A stretch of 64,000 nucleotides of DNA from Crateriforma spongiae (lineage in GTDB: Bacteria; Planctomycetota; Planctomycetia; Pirellulales; Pirellulaceae), in NCBI RefSeq assembly GCF_012290005.1, contig NZ_JAAXMS010000003.1:248001-312000 (forward strand), in the 5' to 3' direction. A program made the translations under genes and the position numbers. Below are positions 42,382 through 51,849 of the stretch, one piece after another. The first letter of the stretch is position 1, and each line of letters begins with the position of its first letter. The notes beneath the pieces are model-generated. The model had not been told where the DNA came from. It was given only the letters and a program-made list of their open reading frames with translations, and made no database searches.

Positions 42382-43515
42382 ATGCGTCCGATGAATTTCC
42401 CGACCACCGCCGTTCGACTGGCTTTGGGACTGTTGGTTACGGCATTGTTCTGTGTGGATGTGGCCGCGCAAAACGGTCGCGGCCCAGGATTCGGACGCGG
42501 CGGTGGTCGTGGACCGGGATTCGGGATGGGGCGTGGATTTCGCGGTGGCGCGGGCGGTGGTGAACAAGCCGCCGGCCCACACGCCCATGACGATCGTCAC
42601 GATGCCGATCACGAAGTGTTTCAGTTCTTGCTGAGTCACCACGACAAAATTCGTCGCACGGTGACCGAAACCGATGACGGCGTGATCACGGTCACCGAAT
42701 CGGATGATCCCGAGATCGCGGCAAAGATTCAGGAACACGTCCATTGGATGAAGATTCGCGTCGACGAGATTCAGCCCATTCGGATGCGGGATCCTTTGTT
42801 TGCGGAACTGTTTCGGAACGCCGACAAAATCAAAATGCAGCACGAGGATACCGAGAAAGGTGTTCGTGTGATCGAAACTTCGGACGATCCGGCCGTCGCG
42901 TCTTTGATCAAAGCGCACGCCGACGTGGTTTCGGGATTTGTTGCGAACGGGTTTGCCGAAGCGATGAGGAACCATGCGGTCCCCGCCGACGTGAAAGAGC
43001 CGAATTCGACGCAGCAGCCGATGTCCGATTCACCTGTCGGCACGCCGCTGGGCACGCCGCTGATTCCGGCCGGAAAGCCAGTGTTCCACTTGCCTGATGC
43101 GGCCCAGCAACCTCGCAGCGATAGCAAGCTATTGATCGACGTGACGCAAAGTAGCCCGGCTGACCAGACACACGATGCATTGGAGACGATTGCCAAGTAC
43201 GTCAACTTGTACCATGCCGGTGGCAAAGATCAGCAGAGCCCCGAAATGGCGGTCGTGCTGCACGGCGGTGCCACCTTCATCGCACTGAACGATGATGCGT
43301 ACGCGTCTCGTTTTGGCACCAAGGGCAACCCGAATGCATTACGATTGCGACAGTTGCATCAAGCCGGCGTGGAGTTCTATGTGTGTGGTCAATCACTGTT
43401 GCATGGCAACGCACGCCCCGACGATTTGGTCGTCTTCGCGCAAACCGCGGTTTCTGCGCTGACCAGCCTCGTCAATCTGCAAAGCGATGGCTTTGTTTGC
43501 ATTGAGTTGAAATAG
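42382..43515 (+). CDS. Secreted protein with Gly/Arg-rich segment and DsrE-like C-terminal domain
   Basis: The 377-residue product has a signal peptide (LALGLLVTALFCVDVAAQ) and then a Gly/Arg/Phe-rich low-complexity stretch at about residues 33-60. A His/Asp-rich region and a middle domain with conserved DDPAVASLIKAHADVVSGF follow. The last 125 residues (LLIDVTQSSPADQTHDALET to the end) look like the DsrE/DsrF-like fold, with one Cys in FYVCGQSLLHG. Exported DsrE-like proteins are linked to sulfur handling. It follows the rhodanese gene by 87 bases, which supports a sulfur-related link, but no function is proven. Confidence 0.75.
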   Translation: MRPMNFPTTAVRLALGLLVTALFCVDVAAQNGRGPGFGRGGGRGPGFGMGRGFRGGAGGGEQAAGPHAHDDRHDADHEVFQFLLSHHDKIRRTVTETDDGVITVTESDDPEIAAKIQEHVHWMKIRVDEIQPIRMRDPLFAELFRNADKIKMQHEDTEKGVRVIETSDDPAVASLIKAHADVVSGFVANGFAEAMRNHAVPADVKEPNSTQQPMSDSPVGTPLGTPLIPAGKPVFHLPDAAQQPRSDSKLLIDVTQSSPADQTHDALETIAKYVNLYHAGGKDQQSPEMAVVLHGGATFIALNDDAYASRFGTKGNPNALRLRQLHQAGVEFYVCGQSLLHGNARPDDLVVFAQTAVSALTSLVNLQSDGFVCIELK

Positions 43516-43548
43516 CACGCCGTCAACGTCTCGATATCGATTCCTCTG

Positions 43549-43758
43549 CTAGGGCCTTTCATCCGGCGGCGCGTGTTCGTCGCACTTCTTGCAATCCAGC
43601 AGATAGCCCAACATCGCGTCGCGGCCACGACGTGATGTGACCCACGCCCGGATCATCCATGGCGGATCGTGGCGGACGTGTTAATTGTGTCCACACGCCA
43701 ATTGAGCCACCCAGTGGCCTTCTTCGTCGCGGTGGTATCCACAAATGGGATGCTTCAT
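43549..43758 (-). pseudogene. DUF3565-family gene with in-frame TAA stop
   Basis: Read leftwards from ATG 43758 the frame gives MKHPICGYHRDEEGHWVAQ, LACGHN, a TAA at 43683-43681, and then without frame change HVRHDPPWMIRAWV up to LDCKKCDEHAPPDERP and TAG. The whole 69-codon frame matches DUF3565, where the family has CGHxQHVRH; the stop sits at the Gln codon, so one C-to-T change (CAA to TAA) explains it. The rest of the frame is intact, including the CxxC end. Either the gene is newly broken, or the base is a sequencing error. It is divergent from hmp. Confidence 0.8.
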
Positions 43759-43818
43759 GGAACGGCGGTCCGGGGTCGGTTGTTGCAGCACCGCCGACTA
43801 AACACTGTTCGAACGGGC

Positions 43819-43846
43819 TTGTTGAGGTCGGTGAATAAAGTATACC
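43819..43846 (+). promoter_or_regulatory. Candidate promoter upstream of hmp
   Basis: TTGTTG at 43819-43824 and TATACC at 43841-43846 are separated by 16 bases, in an AT-richer stretch 131 bases before the hmp start. A perfect 8-bp palindrome GTTCGAAC at 43807-43814 lies just upstream. Match to the sigma-70 consensus is partial, so this is a weak call. Confidence 0.25.
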
Positions 43847-43976
43847 TTGACGTAAAGATTTGGCGGGGTAGTTTTTGGGTGAAGCCCGGTGATGGCGATC
43901 GGAAGCCCCGGTTTCCAATCGTCGCGTCGTGGTCCCACCTATCCCGCCTTTGAAATCCAACCCAACGCACGCCGTA

Positions 43977-45206
43977 ATGCTAAGCGAACAAACTGTCGCG
44001 ATTGTCAAGGAAATCACCCCGCTGGTCGCCGCCAACGCGGAAACGATCACGCGTCGTTTTTACGAGCGGATGTTCGAAGCGAATCCGGAAGTCCGGGCAT
44101 TCTTCAACCAAGCTCACCAACACACCGGGGGCCAGCAAAAGGCGCTGGCCGGCGCGATATGTGCCTATTTCACGCACATCGATAATCCGGGCGTGCTGAT
44201 GCCGGCGGTCGAACTGATCGCGCAAAAGCACTGCTCGTTGAACATCAAAGCGGAACACTATCCGATCGTTGGCGAAAACTTGTTGGCCGCGATTAAGGAT
44301 GTCATGGGCGATGCCGCCACGCCGGACATCATCGATGCGGTGGGCGAGGCATATCAGTTTTTGGCCGGTATCCTGATTTCACGCGAAGCGGACATTTACC
44401 AGCACCAGCAATCCCAACCCGGTGGTTGGACAGGAAAGCGACCCTTTGTCGTCCAAAGAAGAGTCCGCGAAAGTTCGGAAGTCACATCGTTCTATCTGCG
44501 GCCAGCTGATGACGAACCGCTGCCCACGTTTCTGGCTGGTCAGTACATCACGGTCCACATTGATCATCCCAAAACACCGACGTCGCCAAGGAATTACAGT
44601 CTTTCGGATTGCCCTGACCAGCCGCATTACCGCATCAGCGTCAAACGCGAAAAAGGGCAACAGGAAAGTTTTCCCGGTGGCCTGATATCGAATCATTTGC
44701 ACGATTCAATCGACGCCGGTCAAACCGTGGATTTGGGGCCGCCGTGTGGTGAATTCACATTGGATCTTGTTCGATCGGCCGAACGTCCGGTGGTTTTGTT
44801 GGCCGGTGGGATCGGCGTGACGCCTTTGTTATCGATGGCGAAAATGCTGGTCAAGCAAGCCATTGATACACCGGTCTACTTTGTCCAAGCGGCACGCAAC
44901 AGTGACGTGCATGCGTTTGCGAATGAGATTGAAGAATTAGCGGGCCGGCACGACGACTTCACCTACAAGGTCTTGTACGACATGCCGCCAGATGCCGACC
45001 GGGATCGAAAGTGTGATCACGTGGGATTCCTTTCCGCGGACCTCATTGGTCAGTGGACGCCCTACGCGGACGCGGATTTCTATTTCTGTGGTCCCAAGCC
45101 GTTCATGGCATCCGTTGAAAGCGCCCTGGAACAGTTGGGGGTCGATCCATCGTGCATGCGATATGAGTTTTTTGGCCCTAAACAGGAACTGAGCCAGGCA
45201 ACATGA
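43977..45206 (+). CDS. hmp: Flavohemoglobin, nitric oxide dioxygenase
   Basis: The 409-residue product has an N-terminal globin domain starting [20 protein letters not shown], with the proximal His in [19 protein letters not shown]. The FAD-binding domain follows ([19 protein letters not shown]), and then the NAD-binding domain ([34 protein letters not shown]). It converts NO and O2 to nitrate using NAD(P)H in the cytoplasm. ATG 43977 matches the family start; the frame extends 16 codons upstream. Its stop overlaps the ywiC-like start (ATGA). Length is close to the usual 396-400. Confidence 0.95.
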   Translation: MLSEQTVAIVKEITPLVAANAETITRRFYERMFEANPEVRAFFNQAHQHTGGQQKALAGAICAYFTHIDNPGVLMPAVELIAQKHCSLNIKAEHYPIVGENLLAAIKDVMGDAATPDIIDAVGEAYQFLAGILISREADIYQHQQSQPGGWTGKRPFVVQRRVRESSEVTSFYLRPADDEPLPTFLAGQYITVHIDHPKTPTSPRNYSLSDCPDQPHYRISVKREKGQQESFPGGLISNHLHDSIDAGQTVDLGPPCGEFTLDLVRSAERPVVLLAGGIGVTPLLSMAKMLVKQAIDTPVYFVQAARNSDVHAFANEIEELAGRHDDFTYKVLYDMPPDADRDRKCDHVGFLSADLIGQWTPYADADFYFCGPKPFMASVESALEQLGVDPSCMRYEFFGPKQELSQAT

Positions 45207-46027
45207 AGGATGCGATGGTCGTGGGTGCACCACCACTGCCGACTTTGGCTGTGGCGGTTGTCAGTTTGAAACCCAAGGAACACGGTGCTTATGCGATCGT
45301 GATGATTCCATTGTTTTCGGCGCTGTTGTCGGTCGGTCCCAGTTGGGTCGGCGTTGCGATCGTGGTTGCATCGTTGGCTGGATTCTTTGCACACGAACCG
45401 ATACTGGTCGCGATGGGGCATCGTGGCGGACGTGCCCAACGCGGCGCTCCCGGGGCAAGAGCGCTGGCGTTGGGACTGTTGGGGCTGGCTGTTGCGGCCG
45501 GTGCGTTCGCGTTGTGGTCCGCGGATCCGCCGACGCGGATCGCGCTGCTAGCGTGTCTTGCACTTTCGACGCTTTGCTTTGCGATTGCGATCGTTCGACT
45601 GCACCGAACCTTGGGCGGTCAATTGTTGGGCGTCGCGGGGCTGTCATTACCATGCATGCCGATTTTGTTGGATGGTGGCCTTGATCGATCCAACAGTCTG
45701 TTGGTGTGGTTGGTTTGGCTGTTGGGTTTTGCATCCACCACGTTGGCAGTTCGTGCTGTGATCGCGATACAAAAGCGTCAAACCACTGTTGCTTCTTGGA
45801 TTGGTCTGGGATTCACGACGGCAGCGACGATCGGACTGGTGGTCAACCAAGTTTGGTTGCCTTTGGCTGCGGTTCCCATGATCGCCGGCGGATGGGGGTT
45901 GATGTTTTGGCCGCCGCCGGCCAAGCATCTGCGCCCCGTGGGTTGGACGTTGGTGGCGGCCACAATGTTGACGGCACTTGGAATCATCAGTGCCGTCGTT
46001 CTTGGTCTTCCGGGCCCCGTCGCGTGA
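45203..46027 (+). CDS. YwiC-like integral membrane protein
   Basis: The 274-residue product has about eight hydrophobic segments and the YwiC family signature [20 protein letters not shown] near the N-terminus, with [14 protein letters not shown] in the first cytoplasmic loop. YwiC-like proteins often lie near anaerobic, nitrate or NO-related genes; function is unknown. Start overlap with the hmp stop (45203-45206) indicates translational coupling and a role in the NO response. Confidence 0.85.
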   Translation: MKDAMVVGAPPLPTLAVAVVSLKPKEHGAYAIVMIPLFSALLSVGPSWVGVAIVVASLAGFFAHEPILVAMGHRGGRAQRGAPGARALALGLLGLAVAAGAFALWSADPPTRIALLACLALSTLCFAIAIVRLHRTLGGQLLGVAGLSLPCMPILLDGGLDRSNSLLVWLVWLLGFASTTLAVRAVIAIQKRQTTVASWIGLGFTTAATIGLVVNQVWLPLAAVPMIAGGWGLMFWPPPAKHLRPVGWTLVAATMLTALGIISAVVLGLPGPVA

Positions 46028-46114
46028 GAAAGTCAAAGTCCGGCATCGAGCAAGGACGATCCGTGACCGTGGGGTGATTCAGTGGTAAATGTGATTGGAG
46101 GGATAAAGTAGGCG

Positions 46115-46450
46115 ATGAGTGATTTGCACACAGCATTTTCTAATTTAACGAATGAGATCCAAATCCAAGACGATGGCACGATCAGCAAGACGTTGTGCCA
46201 GGATTCGCATCTGAAGGTTGTCCTGTTCGGCTTCGATACAGGACAGGAATTGTCGGAACACACCGCATCGGTTCCCGCCATCATGCATTTCATCGATGGG
46301 GAAGCGGAAGTTACCGTCGGCAATGAACGATCGGTGGCGTCGGCGAACAGTTTCTACCGAATGGATGCAAACGTGCCGCACAGCATCACGGCAACGAAAC
46401 CGACCAAGATGCTGTTGTTGCTGCTGAAAGCCGCCAAACCGACAGACTGA
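46115..46450 (+). CDS. Small cupin-domain protein
   Basis: The 111-residue product is a single cupin barrel. Motif 1 is ELSEHTASVPAIMHFIDGEA, with one His and Glu but Ala in place of the second His of HxH; motif 2 is MDANVPHSITA. Such proteins are usually metal-binding, and this subgroup is often found with NO- or redox-stress genes. It is the third gene of the hmp group, 87 bases after ywiC, with a GGAGGGA site 15 bases before the ATG. Confidence 0.85.
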   Translation: MSDLHTAFSNLTNEIQIQDDGTISKTLCQDSHLKVVLFGFDTGQELSEHTASVPAIMHFIDGEAEVTVGNERSVASANSFYRMDANVPHSITATKPTKMLLLLLKAAKPTD

Positions 46451-46501
46451 TCGGCGGTCGACCGTTTGCCCGCGGGATCACCGGTCGGCACCTGATCCGA
46501 A

Positions 46502-48031
46502 TCACAAGATGGGGCTGAATAAACGGGCGATGGCGGTACCCAGACGCGACGTCCAAGGGCGCGTGATTTGCGCGCGATCTTCCGGACCGTGGCATTGTTT
46601 CAGATCGTTGACCAACATCCGGTGCACGTCTCGGACAAAGTCGGCTTGTTCAATCGCAACCATCAGTTCGAAGTTCAGGTGCAGCGATCGATTGTCCAGG
46701 TTGGTCGATCCGATCAAAACCAAGTCGTCGTCGATCAAGACGCATTTTTGATGCAGCAATCCGTCCTTGTATCGATAGACCGGAATCTTCATCTCGGCCA
46801 ATTCGTGTTCGTAATAGAAACCGGCCAGATACACCGCCCAGTGATCGGCAACCGCGGGAATCAGAATCTTGACGTCGACGCCGCGAGCCTTGGCGGACGC
46901 AAGGGCAACCATCACGGCTTCATCGGGAACCAGGTACGGTGTGCTGATCCATAATCGTGACTTGGCGATTGACGCGGCCGCAGCGAACATCATCGACGCA
47001 CGCGGTAGGTGATCAGCGGGGCCGGTTGCACATACCGCGGCCAGACCACGTTTGCCCTGCTGGCCATTGTCCCTGCGATTCGGTGGGGCATCGTCGTTGG
47101 ATGTGGGCCCCCAGTTGGCTTCCGCCAAATCAAGTCCTGCCGCCCAGTAGTAGTCGCCCGCAAACACGGCCTGGACTTTCCTGGCCAGTGGTCCGACAAC
47201 GGCGACGGCGGTGTCCCGCCAGCCATCGATCCAATTGGCCACCCCACGGTATTCATCGCCGATGTTCAGGCCGCCGATAATCGCCGATGTTCCGTCCACG
47301 ACGACCAGTTTTCGATGATTGCGAAAGTTGATTTGAAATCGGTTCGCCGGCCCCTGACGTGTGTTGAACGATCGAACGTCAACCCCGCCGTCTTTCAATC
47401 GATTCAGGTAGCGTCGACGCAATCCCGCACACCCGACTTCGTCGTACAGCAACCGAACCTTGCGTCCCGCTTTGGCTTGCCGAATCAAGGCTTCGGCAAA
47501 GCGTCCCCCGCATTCGTCGTCGCGGATGATATAGAAGCAGCAATAGACGTAATCGGTGGCGGAATCAATCTGCTGTTCGACCGCGTCGAAGAAAGCATCA
47601 CCGTCGATCAATAGTTCGAAGCGATTGTCGGCACTGATCGGCGTGTCCAGCACATCGGCGACATGGTCCAGCGGTGTTTGCAGCGCCGTGCTTCGTGTGT
47701 TTGATTCGGTCGCCAGTTCACGTCGAACGGCATCGACGGATTCACGATGACGTTGGCCGACGCGACGAATGGCTTCTCGATAACCTGAAAATCGATTGCG
47801 AGCGAATACCCAGTACAGCGGGATCGTCAGCACCGGCACAGTCAACAGGCCGACAACCCAGGCCACCGTGGCTTGCGACGTTCGAACGTACCGCAGCGCA
47901 TGGCAGGCTGTTGCGATCCCCACCGCTTCGATCACCAGCAACAGAACCGGTGCGGCAACCAACCACCACTGCGGCCCTTCGGTTGTGATCCAGTTGTTCG
48001 GAAATAGACCGCCGCCATCGGCCAATATCAT
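46502..48031 (-). CDS. cls: Cardiolipin synthase (PLD family)
   Basis: The 509-residue product has two N-terminal membrane helices (WWLVAAPVLLLVIEAVGIA and AWVVGLLTVPVLTIPLYWVF) and two phospholipase D motifs: NHRKLVVVDGTSAIIGGLN and HQKCVLIDDDLVLIGSTN. This is the bacterial ClsA-type layout; the reaction joins two phosphatidylglycerols to cardiolipin at the inner membrane. ATG 48031 was used; an in-frame GTG at 48073 would add 14 residues. The C-terminus ends in a short hydrophobic stretch (LGTAIARLFSPIL). Confidence 0.93.
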   Translation of the reverse strand: MILADGGGLFPNNWITTEGPQWWLVAAPVLLLVIEAVGIATACHALRYVRTSQATVAWVVGLLTVPVLTIPLYWVFARNRFSGYREAIRRVGQRHRESVDAVRRELATESNTRSTALQTPLDHVADVLDTPISADNRFELLIDGDAFFDAVEQQIDSATDYVYCCFYIIRDDECGGRFAEALIRQAKAGRKVRLLYDEVGCAGLRRRYLNRLKDGGVDVRSFNTRQGPANRFQINFRNHRKLVVVDGTSAIIGGLNIGDEYRGVANWIDGWRDTAVAVVGPLARKVQAVFAGDYYWAAGLDLAEANWGPTSNDDAPPNRRDNGQQGKRGLAAVCATGPADHLPRASMMFAAAASIAKSRLWISTPYLVPDEAVMVALASAKARGVDVKILIPAVADHWAVYLAGFYYEHELAEMKIPVYRYKDGLLHQKCVLIDDDLVLIGSTNLDNRSLHLNFELMVAIEQADFVRDVHRMLVNDLKQCHGPEDRAQITRPWTSRLGTAIARLFSPIL

Positions 48032-48200
48032 CGGCACTAACCCCGCATCGAACGGAACGTCGCCAACGCCCACTGGGGCGATGACTTGGATGCGTCAACG
48101 ATACTGGCTCGGGTCGTTCAGCGGCAACATGACGCCGATGTGGACCGGCGTGGCAACTTCGCGTTGGATTGTTTCGGGCGACGAGGCTTGGATGCCGGAA

Positions 48201-48848
48201 TCAGCCGTTTTCCAACACCCACTGGGTTGCTTCGCGAGTCAATGATGCCATGTCTCGCAGGTCGACTTTTTCTTTGATGCGTGCCCGATAGGTTTCCACC
48301 GTCTTGGGACTCAAGTTCATCGTCTTGGCGATGTCCTTGGTCGTCAAACCTTGGCCGATCAATCGGAATGTTTCCAATTCGCGATCCGAAAGGTTTTCCA
48401 CCGGCGACTGTGCCACGGCGTCTTTGCCCATCACGGCACGCTGCAACATTTTGGCCGACAGTTCACGACTGATGTACAGTTCACCGCTGATCACGGTTCG
48501 AATTGCTTCGATAATCTTGTCGGTGACCTGTTGCTTGTTGATATAGCCCTTGGCACCGGCGCGTAGGGCGCGTTCGGCGTACAGCGATTCGTCGAACATC
48601 GACCAAACCAGCGTTTTCAGTTCCGGCGTCTTGGTTTTTAGGATCTTGATCAGGTCGATGCCGCTGCCTGATTTCAGCGAGATATCGACCACGGCCAAAT
48701 CCGGATGCGTTCGGTCGATCACTTCCAATGCCTCATCTTGGTCGGCGGCTTCGCCACAGACGGCCAAGTCGGGTTCCACGTCGACACGGGTGATCAATCC
48801 GTCACGTGTGCTGGGGTGGTCATCAACGATAACGATGCGGTGCAACAT
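48201..48848 (-). CDS. NarL/FixJ-type response regulator
   Basis: The 215-residue product has a receiver domain (acidic pair Asp9-Asp10, phosphoacceptor Asp55 in DLAVVDISLKSGSG, Lys in GYINKQQ) and a C-terminal LuxR-type helix-turn-helix (LSDRELETFRLIGQGLTTKD then SPKTVETYRARIKEKV). It lies 4 bases downstream of the LOV-domain kinase, which has the HisKA_3 core typical of NarL partners. The two should form one two-component system. Target genes are unknown; it may act in trans. Confidence 0.93.
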   Translation of the reverse strand: MLHRIVIVDDHPSTRDGLITRVDVEPDLAVCGEAADQDEALEVIDRTHPDLAVVDISLKSGSGIDLIKILKTKTPELKTLVWSMFDESLYAERALRAGAKGYINKQQVTDKIIEAIRTVISGELYISRELSAKMLQRAVMGKDAVAQSPVENLSDRELETFRLIGQGLTTKDIAKTMNLSPKTVETYRARIKEKVDLRDMASLTREATQWVLENG

Positions 48849-48852
48849 AAGA

Positions 48853-51642
48853 TCACTCGGTTGGTAAATCGGAAAGAAGTGCGATGAATTCCTCGTCGTC
48901 CTGTGCGACGGCGTCGCCGGGGAAGATACAGGCGACTTCCGTGCCGCCGTCGGGGCGTGGTCCGATCTGGATTTGGCCGCCGATTTGTCCGGCGCGGTAG
49001 TCCATGGTCCGCAGCCCCATGCCGCGATCCGCGTTGGGTTTCTTCGAAATTCCGACGCCATCGTCTTGGATTCGCAGGGACCATTGGTCGTCACGGAAGC
49101 CCAGTCGAACGCGTATGTTGGCCGCTTCGCCGTGGCGGACGGCATTGGTCACCGCTTCCTGAGCGATGCGGTACAGTTGGGTGGCCGTTTGATTCTCGCG
49201 AAACGGAACGGGACGATCGCATTCGAACCGGCAATTCACACCGTGAAGTTCACGGATGCGATCGCACATTTCGGTCAACGCCGACGTCAATCCGTGACGG
49301 TCAACGTCCACCGGATTCATGCCTCGCGCCAGAGTACGGACTTGCCGCAATGTGCGATGGACCGATTCCCGCAACTTTCCGGCGATCCGCCGCAGTGACG
49401 CCAAGTCAACCGACGTCACGTCCCGGTCGATCGATGCACCCAGTGCGTCGGCCAGCATGCCCATGCCGGTCAGTTCTTGTCCCACGCCGTCGTGCAGGTC
49501 GTTTCCGATCCGCCAACTTTGTGCGGCTGCGATTTCCAAGACTTCTTTTTCCAACGCCCGCCGCTGGGTCAGGTCCGTCAGTGCACCCAGCAGCCGAGCC
49601 GGCTGGCCCTCGGCATCACGGCTCAGCAGGGTGCGCTCTTTGACCACGGCATAGGTGCCGTCACGACGCATCAAGCGGTATTCGATCAGCCCCTTCGAAT
49701 CGTCCGCGCGTCCTTCGACGGTACGTGACGGTGACGAAATCACACGCCGTAGATCATCCGGATGAATGTGTTGGTGCCACCACGTATCCACATCGGTATC
49801 GCCGGATGGGCCGCCAAACTGTTCGTCAAAGACTTCGTTCCACCACATGCGTTGTCGTAGCAGATCGATGTCCCAGATCGCATCATTCGTGGCTCGCAAC
49901 GCCAACCGCAAACGCTCTTCGCTTTTGGCCAGACGTCTGGCCGCCTGGGATCGTTGGATCACCACGCCCGCCAGTTGGGCAAAGTGCGAAAGCAATGAAA
50001 GCTCGGTTTCGCTCGGACGAGCCGCGTGGGTGGAAAACATCGACAGCACACCCAACACGTCACGCTGGGTCGACAGAATGGGTTCGGCCCAACAGGATCG
50101 AATTCCAGCCGCTTTGGCCAGCGGGTGAATCAATTCGCTGCGTTCATGCAGATGGATGTCGGGGATGATTTGCCGCTGACGTTGCGATGCGGCAAACGTA
50201 CAGCAGCAGACCCCCGGTTCGATCGGTACCCGTTCCATGCGGCAACGCAGTTCCGGCGACAAGCGTGGCGCGCAAGCGCACCGTAGCGATTGACCGTCGT
50301 CGTCGATCAAGAAGATCGCCGCACTCATTCGCGCACACGACGATTCCGCTTGCGTCACGATCAAACGCAGCAGTTCGTCGAACGGGGTGCCATCGCTTAA
50401 GGCGTCCAACAGCAGACGTTCTCGCTTTAGATCCGTCAGCGATTGTTGCCGTTCGGTCACATCGCGTTCGATGCTGACGTAATGGGTCAGTTCACCGCGA
50501 TCATTGTGGATCGGTGAAAGTGAAATTTCGTTCCAAAACATCGAACCGTCTTTGCGATAGTTGCGCAACGTCACGGTGCACGCGCTGCCTTGGCGCAAGG
50601 CTTGACGCATGACGTGGATTTCAAACTGATCGCGATCATCGGCTTGAAGGAATCGGCAATTGCGGCCGACGATTTCTTCGCTGCGATATCCCGTCATCTT
50701 CTCGAAACTGGAATTGCAATAGACGACGGGAAAATCCGGGGCTCTGGCATCGGCGATCAGCACGCCCACCTGGGTCGCCTGCATGGCCAAGTTCTGAATT
50801 CGCATCAGCAAGGCGATGTCGTCGTTGGTGCCGCTGGCGGCATCTTGCTTGCCATTGCGAAACGTTCGCCACCGCGTCAGTTCGTGTTCCATTTCGCCGA
50901 AGAAACCCCCCATGGCATCGCCGGGGGCCGTGACGCCTTGGTGCCACTCGTTCTTTAGCCGAACCGCATCGCCGGGACGCCACCGGTCCATCCATTTTGC
51001 CAAAGCGGGTTGGGCGGAAAGCAACGCGGTGATCTCGGGTTCCAGTTTCAATTCACGATGCGATTCGGTCCAATCGTGGGCTCGCCGAACAAATGCCAGG
51101 AACAGTTCCAAACGCTGGGACCAAACTGGCGCCAATGCACTGCGGATCGCCGCCGAGCAAAGATCGGCTTCACCGATACGCAGAAACGTCGCCACACTGC
51201 AGACGAACAGCGATTGTTCCAGTGCGGGCTGATCGCTGGGCCATTGTTCCAGTGGCGGATCGACGTCGTTTAGCCGGTCCATTTGGCTGAGAAGTTCCTG
51301 ACGACTCGGGGCCGGCGCGTCCAGCAGTGCAGCGATATCGGTCGCGCTGTGGGCACCGGGGCCTTCGTTGGCGCCGATGGTCGCCGGATTCGGCGTCAGC
51401 AACATTGCGACGTGCCTGCCCAGGCAGTACGGGTTGTTGCAAAACCGCGAAAGATAGACGAACAGCCGTTCCTTGAATCGAAACGGCAGCGGGTTATCCA
51501 AGTAAGCGACTTGAGCCTGACGCCATAGGTCCCAAGCCAACTCGGGCGTGGGGAATGACAACTCAAAGAAACTCGGAATCGTCCCAAATCGATCAAAGAT
51601 TTCCTGACGAATCGAATCGGCCTGAATCGCTACACCGTTCAT
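48853..51642 (-). CDS. LOV-domain hybrid-sensor histidine kinase (AhpD-like, LOV, GAF, PAS, HisKA_3, HATPase)
   Basis: The 929-residue protein has no membrane helix. Residues about 35-200 resemble an AhpD/carboxymuconolactone decarboxylase-like fold (FKERLFVYLSRFCNNPYC, Cys68 and Cys73). Residues about 280-400 are a LOV domain: GRNCRFLQ with photoactive Cys329, FMN-contact Asn361 (NYRKDG) and Asn371 (FWN). The expected Gln of FIGVQxD is Glu392. A GAF domain (about 415-565) with three adjacent Cys (479-481) and a PAS domain (about 580-695) follow. The kinase core has His717 in NDLHDGVGQEL and an ATPase domain (DDGVGISKK, GMGLRTM). The pair with the NarL-type regulator suggests blue-light or redox control. 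Confidence 0.88.
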   Translation of the reverse strand: MNGVAIQADSIRQEIFDRFGTIPSFFELSFPTPELAWDLWRQAQVAYLDNPLPFRFKERLFVYLSRFCNNPYCLGRHVAMLLTPNPATIGANEGPGAHSATDIAALLDAPAPSRQELLSQMDRLNDVDPPLEQWPSDQPALEQSLFVCSVATFLRIGEADLCSAAIRSALAPVWSQRLELFLAFVRRAHDWTESHRELKLEPEITALLSAQPALAKWMDRWRPGDAVRLKNEWHQGVTAPGDAMGGFFGEMEHELTRWRTFRNGKQDAASGTNDDIALLMRIQNLAMQATQVGVLIADARAPDFPVVYCNSSFEKMTGYRSEEIVGRNCRFLQADDRDQFEIHVMRQALRQGSACTVTLRNYRKDGSMFWNEISLSPIHNDRGELTHYVSIERDVTERQQSLTDLKRERLLLDALSDGTPFDELLRLIVTQAESSCARMSAAIFLIDDDGQSLRCACAPRLSPELRCRMERVPIEPGVCCCTFAASQRQRQIIPDIHLHERSELIHPLAKAAGIRSCWAEPILSTQRDVLGVLSMFSTHAARPSETELSLLSHFAQLAGVVIQRSQAARRLAKSEERLRLALRATNDAIWDIDLLRQRMWWNEVFDEQFGGPSGDTDVDTWWHQHIHPDDLRRVISSPSRTVEGRADDSKGLIEYRLMRRDGTYAVVKERTLLSRDAEGQPARLLGALTDLTQRRALEKEVLEIAAAQSWRIGNDLHDGVGQELTGMGMLADALGASIDRDVTSVDLASLRRIAGKLRESVHRTLRQVRTLARGMNPVDVDRHGLTSALTEMCDRIRELHGVNCRFECDRPVPFRENQTATQLYRIAQEAVTNAVRHGEAANIRVRLGFRDDQWSLRIQDDGVGISKKPNADRGMGLRTMDYRAGQIGGQIQIGPRPDGGTEVACIFPGDAVAQDDEEFIALLSDLPTE

Positions 51643-51849
51643 GATCCATTTAACATACGACAAAGTAGTGGTGCTTCCATCACCGAAACCGACCCTGGGG
51701 CAACGCGTCTTATCGACGCAGTGTCGAGTTGTGGTCCCACGGTTCGTATGTGCTGCGTGGTGAAGCGATCTGTTGTTGATCGGCCGGATGGCTCGTCCAT
51801 CGCACCGCCCCACCCCCAAATTCCCGCCTTGGTATACGGATTTTTCGTC

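Noticed and set aside
51721-51849. Longer start for the GH2 gene at GTG 51721
   Set aside because: It would place 43 residues before the signal peptide and across the divergent kinase promoter.
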